NCBI GenBank assembly: GCA_947381875.1
Contig: CANCXY010000212.1
Location: 1-5,872 of the forward strand
Direction of reading: 5' to 3'
DNA from: an uncultured Clostridia bacterium
Lineage (GTDB): Bacteria; Bacillota; Clostridia; Oscillospirales; Ruminococcaceae
DNA length: 5,872 nucleotides
Positions 1 through 5,814 of the stretch are shown one piece after another. Positions within the stretch are counted from its first letter, which is position 1, and each line of letters opens with the position of its first letter. The notes under the pieces are model-generated. The model saw only the letters and a list, made by a program, of their open reading frames with translations. It did not search any database and was not told the DNA's origin. Both the position numbers and the translations under genes were made by a program.

Positions 1-1024
1 GCTGAACGAGAAAACGAGCCGCTTTGATGTAGCCATCAGTAAGAGCGTCTGCGTAGGCCTTGTAATCCGACAGCGCAAGCGAAAGGACATCTTTGCGCTT
101 TACCGCCAACGTCCTGTTTCCTTTGATTTGCGCCAGGAGCGTCATCGAGGCGAGAAAATCCGTAGCCGCCACAACCGAAAGCAACTCAAATGTCCCTTCG
201 GCGTATCTCATCTTGTTCGCCCGCATATTCCAATCGTCACGCAGGGCAAAATCGTCTGTGGCAAAAGCCGCTGTGACCAATTCAAATACAGTCAGCGGAA
301 CACCGCCTGTATTGACGTTCTCGAACACCTGGCACACTGCCTCTTTAGGTGTACTTTTATCAAGCTGAATAACCGGCAGAGTGTAGAGAATCACTGGGTT
401 TAAGATCTCTGCGGTAAACTTCCGCAGACGCCTGCTTACGTTCAAGTCGTTGTGAAAATCCCTGTAATCGTCTTTCCATTCATCTAAGGCGATTGAATCA
501 AACACAATGTTCAGTGGGAACATATGGTTTGCGAACTCACCCTGACGGGTACTCAAATCCGTTACGATAACACGCCCGAAGTCCTCTTTGATTTTCTTGT
601 CGGCAGGCACAGAAATCACCGCATCAACTCGGTCCACATCTGGATTGAGACACTTTTCTATATCAAGGTAATAATACCGCTTAATATCCTCTTTCTTAAT
701 TGTCTGTGTCGGCACAGGCTCTTTGCTATACATGGAGCAGTAGACACTTGTTAGCCTCTGCTGACCGTCTAATACAAGCATTTCAGGCTTTTTGCCATCA
801 TCCGCCACATTCGTAAATGTGCGGGATTTGAAGCGGATGCCGTCGCCGCCATACTCCAGGAACATAACCGCGCCCACAGGGTAGGAATTGGTTATGCTTG
901 CAATCAAACCACAAATATGTTCATCATCCCATACCCAACCGCGCTGAAAGTCAGGCAAACGAGTCGTGCCGTTGCTTATGCCTCTCAAGATTTCTTGAAG
1001 CGAGGTATCATTCGATTTTGCCAC
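1..1024 (-). CDS. DUF262 / GmrSD-like N-terminal domain protein, partial (C-terminus beyond left edge)
   Basis: The first 341 codons are visible; the C-terminus lies outside the window. Seen: a start-proximal LPDFQRGWVW (residues 23-32), the family signature LDGQQRLTS (85-93), and a later VFENVNTGGVPLTVFEL block (233-249). This order is typical of DUF262, the ParB/sulfiredoxin-like domain of the GmrS half of GmrSD Type IV restriction enzymes and of many defence-associated proteins. In that family the DGQQR loop is thought to bind or hydrolyse nucleotides. Start: GTG at 1022-1024, with GGAGGAG 7 nt upstream and three consecutive in-frame TAA codons directly before that region, so no longer start exists. 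Any HNH (GmrD/DUF1524) nuclease domain would be in the missing C-terminal part. AT content is visibly higher than in the neighbours (a 60-base sample at 661-720 is about 38% GC), suggesting horizontal acquisition. Family assignment is firm; a restriction role is inference. Confidence 0.9.
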   Translation of the reverse strand, partial: MAKSNDTSLQEILRGISNGTTRLPDFQRGWVWDDEHICGLIASITNSYPVGAVMFLEYGGDGIRFKSRTFTNVADDGKKPEMLVLDGQQRLTSVYCSMYSKEPVPTQTIKKEDIKRYYYLDIEKCLNPDVDRVDAVISVPADKKIKEDFGRVIVTDLSTRQGEFANHMFPLNIVFDSIALDEWKDDYRDFHNDLNVSRRLRKFTAEILNPVILYTLPVIQLDKSTPKEAVCQVFENVNTGGVPLTVFELVTAAFATDDFALRDDWNMRANKMRYAEGTFELLSVVAATDFLASMTLLAQIKGNRTLAVKRKDVLSLALSDYKAYADALTDGYIKAARFLVQ

Positions 1025-1031
1025 TGCGATT

Positions 1032-1038
1032 CTCCTCC
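1032..1038 (-). promoter_or_regulatory. Ribosome binding site that fixes the GTG start of the DUF262 gene
   Basis: GGAGGAG on the minus strand lies 7 nt before GTG 1022-1024. An ATG at 1038-1040 overlaps this motif but is in another frame that stops after ten codons, so it is not the start. In the true frame, TAA TAA TAA lies immediately upstream. No convincing -35/-10 pair is visible between this site and the hairpin at 1103-1128. Confidence 0.8.
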
Positions 1039-1102
1039 ATTATTATTATTCCCACTCCTTACTCCACAAATGGGTCGGTCAGGCGTAGACGCAAACTTTA
1101 AA

Positions 1103-1128
1103 TGCGCCCATATATTCGTATGGGCGCA
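1103..1128 (-). terminator. Perfect 10-bp hairpin downstream of the Nudix gene, probable rho-independent terminator
   Basis: TGCGCCCATA (1103-1112) and TATGGGCGCA (1119-1128) are exact inverted complements around a 6-nt loop. The hairpin starts 17 nt after the Nudix stop codon. In the minus-strand transcript it is followed by TTTAAAGTTT, a weak but T-rich tail, whereas the plus-strand side has no T tract. It probably ends the tautomerase-Nudix transcript and separates it from the DUF262 gene. Confidence 0.65.
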
Positions 1129-1145
1129 GGGAAAATTATAATTGG

Positions 1146-1619
1146 CTATAGGGGGATCGGCTGCCCATCCAGCACTGCCTGTTTCAGCGCGCCGCCCTCG
1201 TATACCACTTTCAGCGAGAACCACGGCGCGTCCTCCGCCAGCAGGCGAAGGAAGATATCGTCGCCCTCCCAGCGGGGGATGTTGGAAAGCTCTGTTTTGG
1301 GGATCCACGCCAGGTCGCCCTCATCGCAGTCCTCCGCCAGTGTGCCGGTGAAGCGGTCCGCCGTAAACAGGTGCATATACTGCCCTTCCCCGTTGTCGGT
1401 GACAAACGTCACCAATCCCCGGCAGCGCCAACGTGTCAGCGTCAGGCCCGTCTCCTCGCGCACCTCGCGCAGCACACAGTCCTCCGGGCTTTCGTTTTCC
1501 TCGCAGTGCCCGCCTACGCCGATCCACTGCCCTGCGTTCTCGTCCTGCTTTTTCTTGACGCGGTGCAGCATCAGGTACGCGCCGTCCTGTTCGATATAAC
1601 ATACTGTCGTGTTTCGCAT
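1146..1619 (-). CDS. Nudix hydrolase, MutT/MutX-like (8-oxo-dGTP diphosphatase type)
   Basis: This 157-residue protein has a complete Nudix box at residues 37-59. It matches GX5EX7REUXEEXGU exactly, with G37, E43, R51, E52, E55, E56 and G58; the glutamates bind the catalytic metal. The preceding YLMLHR (15-20) and GQWIGVGG (30-37), and the later WEGDDIFLRLL and WFSLKVVY segments, resemble streptococcal MutX-type 8-oxo-dGTP diphosphatases, and the length fits that group. The expected role is removal of oxidised nucleotides from the cytosolic pool. Substrate is inferred from resemblance, since Nudix specificity is hard to read from sequence. The ATG at 1619 lies 6 nt after the stop of the tautomerase gene. 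A GGAGGG about 15 nt upstream lies inside the end of that gene, so translation is probably coupled. No promoter of its own is seen. Confidence 0.95.
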   Translation of the reverse strand: MRNTTVCYIEQDGAYLMLHRVKKKQDENAGQWIGVGGHCEENESPEDCVLREVREETGLTLTRWRCRGLVTFVTDNGEGQYMHLFTADRFTGTLAEDCDEGDLAWIPKTELSNIPRWEGDDIFLRLLAEDAPWFSLKVVYEGGALKQAVLDGQPIPL

Positions 1620-1625
1620 TGCCCG

Positions 1626-1967
1626 CTAAAAGTTCCCTCCGTTCCAGCCCCAATCGGGTGTCTCGGAATATTTGACATATACGCGCCCCGGCGACAGGGA
1701 CAGCACGCTGTCCAATATTTCACAAATGCGCGCTGTCATGGCCTCGTATGCCTCCGACGGCGCGCCGCCGTAAACGGCTACCTCCGCCATCGCGCACGGA
1801 TCGTCCGAACCGGCAAACCACATCGCACACTCCGATTCTACCCGTACCATCAGCCATTTTTCGCTTTTGCCCGGCAGTGCCGGGATCGCCTGCCCCAGGC
1901 GCGTTTTCAGCGTATCGGCCTCGGCGGCGGTCACAGGTACGTTTGTCTGTACATGGATATACGGCAT
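1626..1967 (-). CDS. MIF-family tautomerase (phenylpyruvate/dopachrome tautomerase-like)
   Basis: The protein is 113 residues, against 115 for human MIF precursor, and is collinear with it from end to end. Seen: MP start (Pro2 becomes the catalytic N-terminal proline after Met removal), TNVPV (8-12), GK (33-34, matching the active-site Lys32 of MIF), GSDDPCAM (53-60), SPGRVYVKY (92-100) and a C-terminal GWNGGNF. The first Cys of the MIF CALC redox motif is kept (C58) but the second is Ala (A61). Tyr97 matches MIF Tyr95, while the residue matching Asn97 is Lys99. The fold is normally a homotrimer; keto-enol tautomerase activity is expected and the natural substrate is unknown. Start: ATG at 1967 with GGGAGGA (1974-1980) 6 nt upstream. 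First gene of a probable two-gene operon with the Nudix gene. A -10-like TATATT (1990-1995) is the only promoter hint, without a good -35. Confidence 0.95.
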   Translation of the reverse strand: MPYIHVQTNVPVTAAEADTLKTRLGQAIPALPGKSEKWLMVRVESECAMWFAGSDDPCAMAEVAVYGGAPSEAYEAMTARICEILDSVLSLSPGRVYVKYSETPDWGWNGGNF

Positions 1968-2007
1968 ATTTTTTCCTCCCGATTTCTACAATATATTCGG
2001 GGAGTGT

Positions 2008-2092
2008 TTGCATCACGGAGCTATTGCCGTGTATTTTTTCCCGCCCTACGGGCGGGAAATACACAAAAGCACCCCGCTTTGGACACTCCCCT
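2008..2092. repeat. Palindromic intergenic repeat R1, copy A
   Basis: This copy opens with TTGCATCACGGAGC and holds a large hairpin at 2029-2064. The arms are GTGTATTT..CCCGCCC and GGGCGGGAAATACAC, with a 3-nt loop and three unpaired T. It continues with a CACAAAAG..GGACACTCCCC tail. The first 29 bases match copy B (from 3020) with two differences. A small extra stem CACGG/CCGTG (2014-2018, 2027-2031) precedes the main hairpin. No T tract follows on either strand, so it is not a standard terminator. It fills the gap between the esterase stop and the tautomerase ribosome binding site. Confidence 0.8.
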
Positions 2093-2154
2093 GTATTTCT
2101 CCCCCAGAGGGCGGGGAATACACAAAGACACTTTTCTTTAGCCACTCCCTTGTG
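2093..2154. repeat. Palindromic intergenic repeat R1, copy A2 (tandem 62-bp unit)
   Basis: This unit repeats 2031-2092 with a 62-bp period. GTATTT, the C-rich/G-rich arms, AATACACAAA and CCACTCCC recur in the same order. The left arm is degraded (CTCCCCC against GGGCGGGG), so the hairpin is weaker than in copies A and B. The unit ends 2 nt before the esterase stop codon (2157-2159). It lacks the TTGCATC..GGAGC head found in copies A and B. Confidence 0.7.
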
Positions 2155-2156
2155 GT

Positions 2157-2960
2157 TTACCTTTGCAGCCAATCTACAGCAAGGTCAAGCCACCCGGCGC
2201 ATGCCGGCTGTATGCCGTATCCCTCCCGGTTGGCTGTGAGCGGCGTAGCCAGCGCCAGCCCGTGGCTGCCGATAGAATAGACGTGCATCTCAAACGGCAC
2301 GCCCGCCTTGCGCAGGGCGGCGGCAAACAGCAGGGTATTTTCTACCGGCACGGCGGGGTCTGTGAGGGTGTGCCACAGGAAAGCGGGCGGCGTTGTCGGC
2401 TTGACGTGCTGTTCCAGCGAGACAATCTCGCGGCGCGCGCTGTCCGTCTCCTCGCCCAACAGGTTATCAATGGAGCCTTTGTGCGCGTACTCGCCCGCCG
2501 TGATAACGGGATAGCACAGCACCATTTTATTGGGCCGCATATCCGTTGCCGCCGCGCCCACCAGATCGGCGAGGAACGGCTCGTTCCAGTATACGCCCAG
2601 GCAGGCCGCCAGATGGCCGCCTGCCGAGAAGCCGCACACCGCTATTTGCCGCGGGTCGACGGCATAGCGCGCGGCGTTGGCCCGCACCCACGCGACAGCG
2701 CCGCCCAGCGCGCACAGGGCGTTCGGGAAATGCACCTCTGGCGCGCACGGATAGCGCAGTACACAGGTATGAAAGCCCCGCGCCGCAAACGCCAAAGCGA
2801 TAGGCTCCGCCTCGCGGTCGCTGGTGTACCGGTACGCGCCGCCCGGACAAATCACGATACAAGGCCGCTTGTCGCCGCTGGGCATCTCCGGGGACTCGTC
2901 CAGGAAATAGGTATGCAACACAGCGCCCCGGCTGTCAATGGGGATTTTTTCACATTGCAT
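2157..2960 (-). CDS. Alpha/beta-hydrolase esterase (Aes/BD-FAE-like, COG0657 type)
   Basis: The 267-residue protein has a standard alpha/beta-hydrolase layout. Seen: PGGAY (39-43) as the HGG-type oxyanion-hole loop, nucleophile elbow GFSAGG with Ser112, acid residue Asp201 in TDPAVPVEN, and base His233 in GSHGLAL. VDPRQIAVCGFSAGGHLA (101-118) and the order of these motifs resemble the acetyl-xylan-esterase-like and BD-FAE carboxylesterases common in gut Clostridia. It has no signal peptide, so it should be cytoplasmic and act on short acyl esters, perhaps on imported acetylated sugars; this substrate is inferred. Start: ATG at 2960 with AAGGAAG 9 nt upstream. It is flanked on both sides by R1 repeats and looks monocistronic. 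No clear promoter is visible in 2961-3019. Confidence 0.92.
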   Translation of the reverse strand: MQCEKIPIDSRGAVLHTYFLDESPEMPSGDKRPCIVICPGGAYRYTSDREAEPIALAFAARGFHTCVLRYPCAPEVHFPNALCALGGAVAWVRANAARYAVDPRQIAVCGFSAGGHLAACLGVYWNEPFLADLVGAAATDMRPNKMVLCYPVITAGEYAHKGSIDNLLGEETDSARREIVSLEQHVKPTTPPAFLWHTLTDPAVPVENTLLFAAALRKAGVPFEMHVYSIGSHGLALATPLTANREGYGIQPACAGWLDLAVDWLQR

Positions 2961-3019
2961 GGGAAAACACTTCCTTTTTCAGATCAAATTCTTTATTTCC
3001 GTGCGGATCGTATTTATTA

Positions 3020-3103
3020 TTGCATCGCGGAGCCATTGCCGTGTATTTCCCCGCCCGTAGGGCGGGGAAATGCACAAAAACTCCCGTTTGGGACACGCCC
3101 TGT
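3020..3103. repeat. Palindromic intergenic repeat R1, copy B
   Basis: It starts with TTGCATCGCGGAGCCATTG, as copy A does. The central hairpin at 3041-3075 has 16-nt arms (GTGTATTTCCCCGCCC and its complement) around a GTA loop, with one G.T wobble, so it is the best preserved copy. The GCACAAA..GGGACACGCCCTG tail runs directly up to the HAD stop codon at 3104-3106. On the minus strand the element is the 3' flank of the HAD gene, and the rest of the gap (2961-3019) is the 5' leader of the esterase. There is no terminator-like T tract. Confidence 0.8.
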
Positions 3104-3760
3104 TTACGCCCGCCCCAAAATCAGCGCGCACAGCGCCTGGGGCGTATGTATAATGTAATCCGCGCCCGCCTGCCGCAGCTCGTCCTCCGTGCGGAAACCC
3201 CATGTCACGCCGCAGCCCGCGAGACGCGCGTTGTGCGCCGTGGCGATATCCACATTGCTGTCGCCCACATAGAGCGTTTCGCTTTCCGCCGTTCCGAACG
3301 CGGCGCGCATACTGTTGACAAGATGGGGGTCGGGCTTTGTTGGCGTGCCCGGCTCATGCCCGCATACGGCGTCAAACGCGCCGGGGAAATAGTGCGCAAT
3401 GACCGCCTTTGCCAATGTATCTTCCTTGTTCGAGACAACGCCCAGACGCACGCCCCCCGCACGCAGCGCCTCCAACAGCGCGGGGATGCCGGGGTACGGC
3501 GCGGTGGCGTCGGCCTTATGGGCATTATAGTAGGGGAAAAACAGCGCCGCCGCCTTTTCCTTTGTCCCCGCATCCCGATGCTCCGGCGGCAAAAAACGCT
3601 CGATCAGCTTCGGGATACCGTTCCCCACCATCATTTTATACGCCTCTACCGGGTGCTGCGGATATCCCAACCCCGCCAACGCGGCGTTCGCCGCCGAGGC
3701 TAAATCGGTTATAGTATTGAGGAGCGTACCGTCCAAATCAAAAATCACTGCCTGATACAA
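3104..3760 (-). CDS. HAD-superfamily phosphatase, phosphoglycolate phosphatase (Gph)-like
   Basis: This 218-residue protein has all four HAD motifs. Motif I is DLDGTLLNT with nucleophile Asp8 and acid Asp10; motif II is VSNK (Ser110); motif III has Lys142 in TPTKPDP; motif IV is GDSNVDI (166-172). An all-helical cap (about 15-85) between motifs I and II marks subfamily IA. TKPDP, YVGDS and the length fit Gph/PgmB-type enzymes, which hydrolyse 2-phosphoglycolate or related small phosphate esters in the cytosol. Exact substrate cannot be told from sequence. Start: TTG at 3758-3760, giving the family-typical MYQAVIFDLDG. AAGGAAG lies 12 nt upstream, a rather long spacing, and no in-frame ATG or GTG fits better. 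It is separated from neighbours by repeats on both sides and is probably monocistronic. Confidence 0.92.
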   Translation of the reverse strand: MYQAVIFDLDGTLLNTITDLASAANAALAGLGYPQHPVEAYKMMVGNGIPKLIERFLPPEHRDAGTKEKAAALFFPYYNAHKADATAPYPGIPALLEALRAGGVRLGVVSNKEDTLAKAVIAHYFPGAFDAVCGHEPGTPTKPDPHLVNSMRAAFGTAESETLYVGDSNVDIATAHNARLAGCGVTWGFRTEDELRQAGADYIIHTPQALCALILGRA

Positions 3761-3831
3761 AATCTGAAAGCGCTTCCTTTCTGCATCCGCTCTATCGTGG
3801 CCGCACTTGAAACCATATAAAAATTTTCTTC

Positions 3832-3859
3832 GTATCCCCGCCCGGCAGGCGGGGGATAC
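3832..3859 (-). terminator. GC-rich hairpin with offset T tract, possible terminator of the bPH2 operon
   Basis: GTATCCCCGCC (3832-3842) pairs with GGCGGGGGATAC (3848-3859), with one bulged G and a CGGCA loop. On the minus strand it is followed by GAAGAAAATTTTTATAT, so a T run begins about 8 nt after the stem. The core resembles the R1 hairpin (GTAT-CCCCGCC / GGCGGGG-ATACAC), so it may be a diverged R1 copy (C) now acting as a terminator. It lies about 145 nt after the YdbT-like stop and 72 nt before the HAD start. Confidence 0.5.
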
Positions 3860-3931
3860 ACTGTCACTTTCCCACTGCGCCGACTATCCCGGCGGACGCA
3901 CCAAACATCCATATTGGAACAAGATGGGTTT

Positions 3932-4001
3932 CCAAAGGGGCTGTGCCCCTTTGGCGGAGTCCAGAGGCAGCGCCTCTGGGCAGGTTTGGGCGGCAGCCCA
4001 A
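3932..4001. repeat. Three-hairpin GC-rich repeat R2, copy 1
   Basis: Three short palindromes stand in a row: CCAAAGGGGC/GCCCCTTTGG (3932-3954, 10 bp, loop TGT), CCAGAGGC/GCCTCTGG (3961-3979, 8 bp, loop AGC) and TTGGGC/GCCCAA (3986-4001, 6 bp). The block ends 3 nt from the stop codon of the YdbT-like gene (4005-4007). Bases 3957-3979 are identical, inverted, to 5850-5872. No T tract follows directly. The remaining 3860-3931 holds only a 5-bp stem (3878-3882/3890-3894) and nothing I can name. Confidence 0.8.
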
Positions 4002-4004
4002 CAG

Positions 4005-5381
4005 TCACAGGGTAAAGGGTATCTCTTTTGCCAGGTACTGGCGCACGCCGCGTGCGCGGCAGCGCAGGCCGCCGGGCAGATGCACTTTTAGATCACACCG
4101 CCCCCGGCTGACGGAAAAGGGGTTTTCCGCAATGGTGTAAGCGACATCCTGCGTAAATACGCATGTTTCATATCGTGTGAAAAAGCGCGTATAGCACACC
4201 GAGAGCGTTCGGTTTTTGTTTTTGCACACCCCTTCGCGGCAAAAGCCCTCCAGCGAAACGATCAGTGCGCCCAGGGAAAGCACGCCCGGCACCGCAAGCA
4301 CCGGCAGAATGCCCGGCATTGCATTCAGCGCCACGCCGCTCACGGCCAGCGTCAGCACAAGGCCCATCGCCGGTTTCCAGATGAATTGCACAGGGCTTTT
4401 GTTCGCCGTATCCTTCAGCGGCGTGCCGGGCGGGCAGAAATTCGGCAGCAGGCGCTGTACGGTTTCCTCCTGTCCTTTTTTGTATACGAGTACCGGCAGG
4501 TCCCCCCCGTGGTAACTGCCCGCCGAGACATACACCGGGTAACGCCGCAAAAGCCGGGCGGCGGGGGTAACACACACTTTGCACGCCGAAACGCACGAGA
4601 CACGCACCCGACGCTCGATATGCGTGATGAACCCGCCCCGGCTCAAAATCACGCCGCCCGCGCGGCCCACCTGAAACCCCGCCGTATGCACCAGCGCATA
4701 CAAAAACGTAAAGCCCACCGCCGCAAACCCGATGGTAACGAGGAACGCAAGCCCCGTAGGCAGGAAACGCGCCGCCAACAGCAGCGCCTCACGCAGGGTA
4801 TCCAGCGCGACCTGCTGCAAATCCTGCCCCAGGACCTCATCTAACTCGCGCACGCCCCACACGGCGAATGCACTGCTTGTGACAACGTTCGCCGTAAGCA
4901 TCACAAACGTGAGGCGTTCAAAGCCGGTCGGCTCAAACACAGCGCGGTCGGTGCGCGCGGGCAGCAGCGCGTCTGCGGCCTCCACCGCGCGTTTTTTGGG
5001 CAGATACACCGTGTACTTGCGCGGCGCGATATCGGCATTGAAATAGAGCGTCAGGCGGCTTGCGCCCAACATGCGGCAGTACAGCGGGCGCACAATCTCC
5101 AGCGCCGCCACACTGGCATGGGAAAACACGCGCATATTCCGGTACAGCACACCCTGGGAAACCGTCACCGCGCCGCGCGACAGTTGGAAATCCGTAGCCA
5201 GCCACAGCCCCAGCGCCGCCGCGCCGCAGGCGGCGAGGATAGCGGCGTCCTGTTTCAGCGCAATCCACAGGCTGTCTAAGTCAAACGCCAACAGCGCCTG
5301 AACCATCGGCACAAGGCACAACACAAGCCCATAGCGCAGGTACCGCAGGGTGAACAGGATATGGAACCGCTGTTTCTTCAC
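4005..5381 (-). CDS. Polytopic membrane protein with repeated bPH2 domains (YdbT-like)
   Basis: From the GTG start it is 458 residues. Its layout is three repeats of a membrane hairpin followed by a beta-rich bacterial PH (bPH2/DUF304-type) domain. Hydrophobic segments lie near residues 17-33, 46-62, 157-177, 200-232 and two between about 340 and 385. The domains between and after them carry family-like features such as GVLYRNMRVFSHASVAALEIV (77-97) and RMLGASRLTLYF (103-114). Start choice: GTG 5379-5381 overlaps the TGA of the upstream gene as GTGA and has GGAGGGGG 6 nt upstream. An in-frame ATG at 5414 would add 11 residues, overlap by 37 nt and lack such a site. The third PH domain is unusually Cys-rich. 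In B. subtilis the ydbST pair belongs to the sigma-W envelope-stress regulon and contributes to resistance to antimicrobial peptides; a similar role here is inferred. Confidence 0.85.
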   Translation of the reverse strand: MKKQRFHILFTLRYLRYGLVLCLVPMVQALLAFDLDSLWIALKQDAAILAACGAAALGLWLATDFQLSRGAVTVSQGVLYRNMRVFSHASVAALEIVRPLYCRMLGASRLTLYFNADIAPRKYTVYLPKKRAVEAADALLPARTDRAVFEPTGFERLTFVMLTANVVTSSAFAVWGVRELDEVLGQDLQQVALDTLREALLLAARFLPTGLAFLVTIGFAAVGFTFLYALVHTAGFQVGRAGGVILSRGGFITHIERRVRVSCVSACKVCVTPAARLLRRYPVYVSAGSYHGGDLPVLVYKKGQEETVQRLLPNFCPPGTPLKDTANKSPVQFIWKPAMGLVLTLAVSGVALNAMPGILPVLAVPGVLSLGALIVSLEGFCREGVCKNKNRTLSVCYTRFFTRYETCVFTQDVAYTIAENPFSVSRGRCDLKVHLPGGLRCRARGVRQYLAKEIPFTL

Positions 5382-5794
5382 GGAATGCCCCCTCCATACG
5401 CAAGGCGCGTACACAGTGCCTCAGCATCGGCGCGCTTCGCGCCCGGCATCAGCGTAACGCACCCGCTGGCATGCAGCACCAGCACACAAGTACCCGTCAT
5501 GCGCTGCAACGGCGACTGCACGATATGGCATCCCGTAATGAACCGCAGCGGCACGCGCCGCGTGACTGGGAACAGCAACCCGCGCCGCACCGTCAGATGG
5601 TGTTCCCCCACGCGCAGCACGCACGAGGCCAGCCGCGCCGCCAGCGCGCCGAAACACAGCGCCATCCACACCGCCAGCACCACCAAAGCCGCCGCCGCGC
5701 CGCCATTCCAGAACGGAAGGCTGATAATCACCCCCGCCGCCGCGAACCACGCGCTCACGATCGCCGCGCCCCTGCGCGGCACTGCATATTCCAT
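5378..5794 (-). CDS. Small membrane protein with one bPH2 domain (YdbS-like)
   Basis: The 138-residue protein has two closely spaced hydrophobic helices (about 9-28 and 33-54) followed by one bPH2 domain. The domain shows LTVRRGLLFPVTRRVPLRFI (67-86) and IVQSPLQRMTGTCVLVLHASG (91-111), close to the usual Gll..VPl.rI...QSPL.R..G pattern of YdbS/DUF304 proteins. It is somewhat shorter than B. subtilis YdbS but complete. Start: ATG 5792-5794, with a G-rich GGGGG 8 nt upstream. The stop overlaps the GTG of the YdbT-like gene (GTGA), so the two are translationally coupled and probably form a membrane complex. The R2 repeat begins about 20 nt upstream, so any promoter lies beyond that repeat or outside the window. 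Family is fairly sure; function is inferred from ydbST. Confidence 0.83.
   Translation of the reverse strand: MEYAVPRRGAAIVSAWFAAAGVIISLPFWNGGAAAALVVLAVWMALCFGALAARLASCVLRVGEHHLTVRRGLLFPVTRRVPLRFITGCHIVQSPLQRMTGTCVLVLHASGCVTLMPGAKRADAEALCTRLAYGGGIP
5388..5395 (-). promoter_or_regulatory. Ribosome binding site deciding the GTG start of the YdbT-like gene
   Basis: GGAGGGGG on the minus strand lies 6 nt before GTG 5379-5381, inside the last codons of the YdbS-like gene. Combined with the GTGA stop/start overlap, it strongly favours this start over the ATG at 5414. Confidence 0.8.
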
Positions 5795-5814
5795 TTGCCC
5801 ATCCCCCTTTTGCC

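Noticed and set aside
1039..1075. Possible promoter TTTGTG-17-AATAAT upstream of the DUF262 gene
   Set aside because: Transcription would begin inside the ribosome binding site, and the AATAAT is part of a simple TAA run; too weak to call.
1720..2172. Minus-strand 150-codon frame reading through R1 into the tautomerase region
   Set aside because: It is out of frame with the tautomerase. Comparing the frame in R1 copies A/A2 and B, the peptides agree only briefly (CPKR..., PP.GR) and then shift frame, so the repeat is not conserved as coding sequence.
2008..3103. CRISPR-like array from the repeated units
   Set aside because: Only two tandem units with a 62-bp period, no unique spacers between identical repeats, and no cas genes; the third copy is about 1 kb away.
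2979..3203. Minus-strand 74-codon frame spanning R1 copy B
   Set aside because: It overlaps the 3' end of the HAD gene in another frame and consists largely of the repeat; no family and no good ribosome binding site.
1371..3703. Long plus-strand open frames at 1371-2141, 2163-3158 and 3020-3703
   Set aside because: They are antisense to well-recognised minus-strand genes, run through repeat elements, and their translations show no known domain, only Arg/Pro/Ala-rich composition typical of reading GC-rich genes backwards.
3745..4008. Minus-strand 87-codon frame in the gap between the YdbT-like and HAD genes
   Set aside because: It is made of R2 palindromes and the 3832-3859 hairpin, overlaps the HAD start, and has no recognisable domain.
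5378..5414. ATG at 5414 as start of the YdbT-like protein
   Set aside because: It would overlap the upstream gene by 37 nt and lacks a close ribosome binding site. GTG at 5381 has GGAGGGGG at 6 nt and a GTGA overlap, and family-like sequence begins after it.
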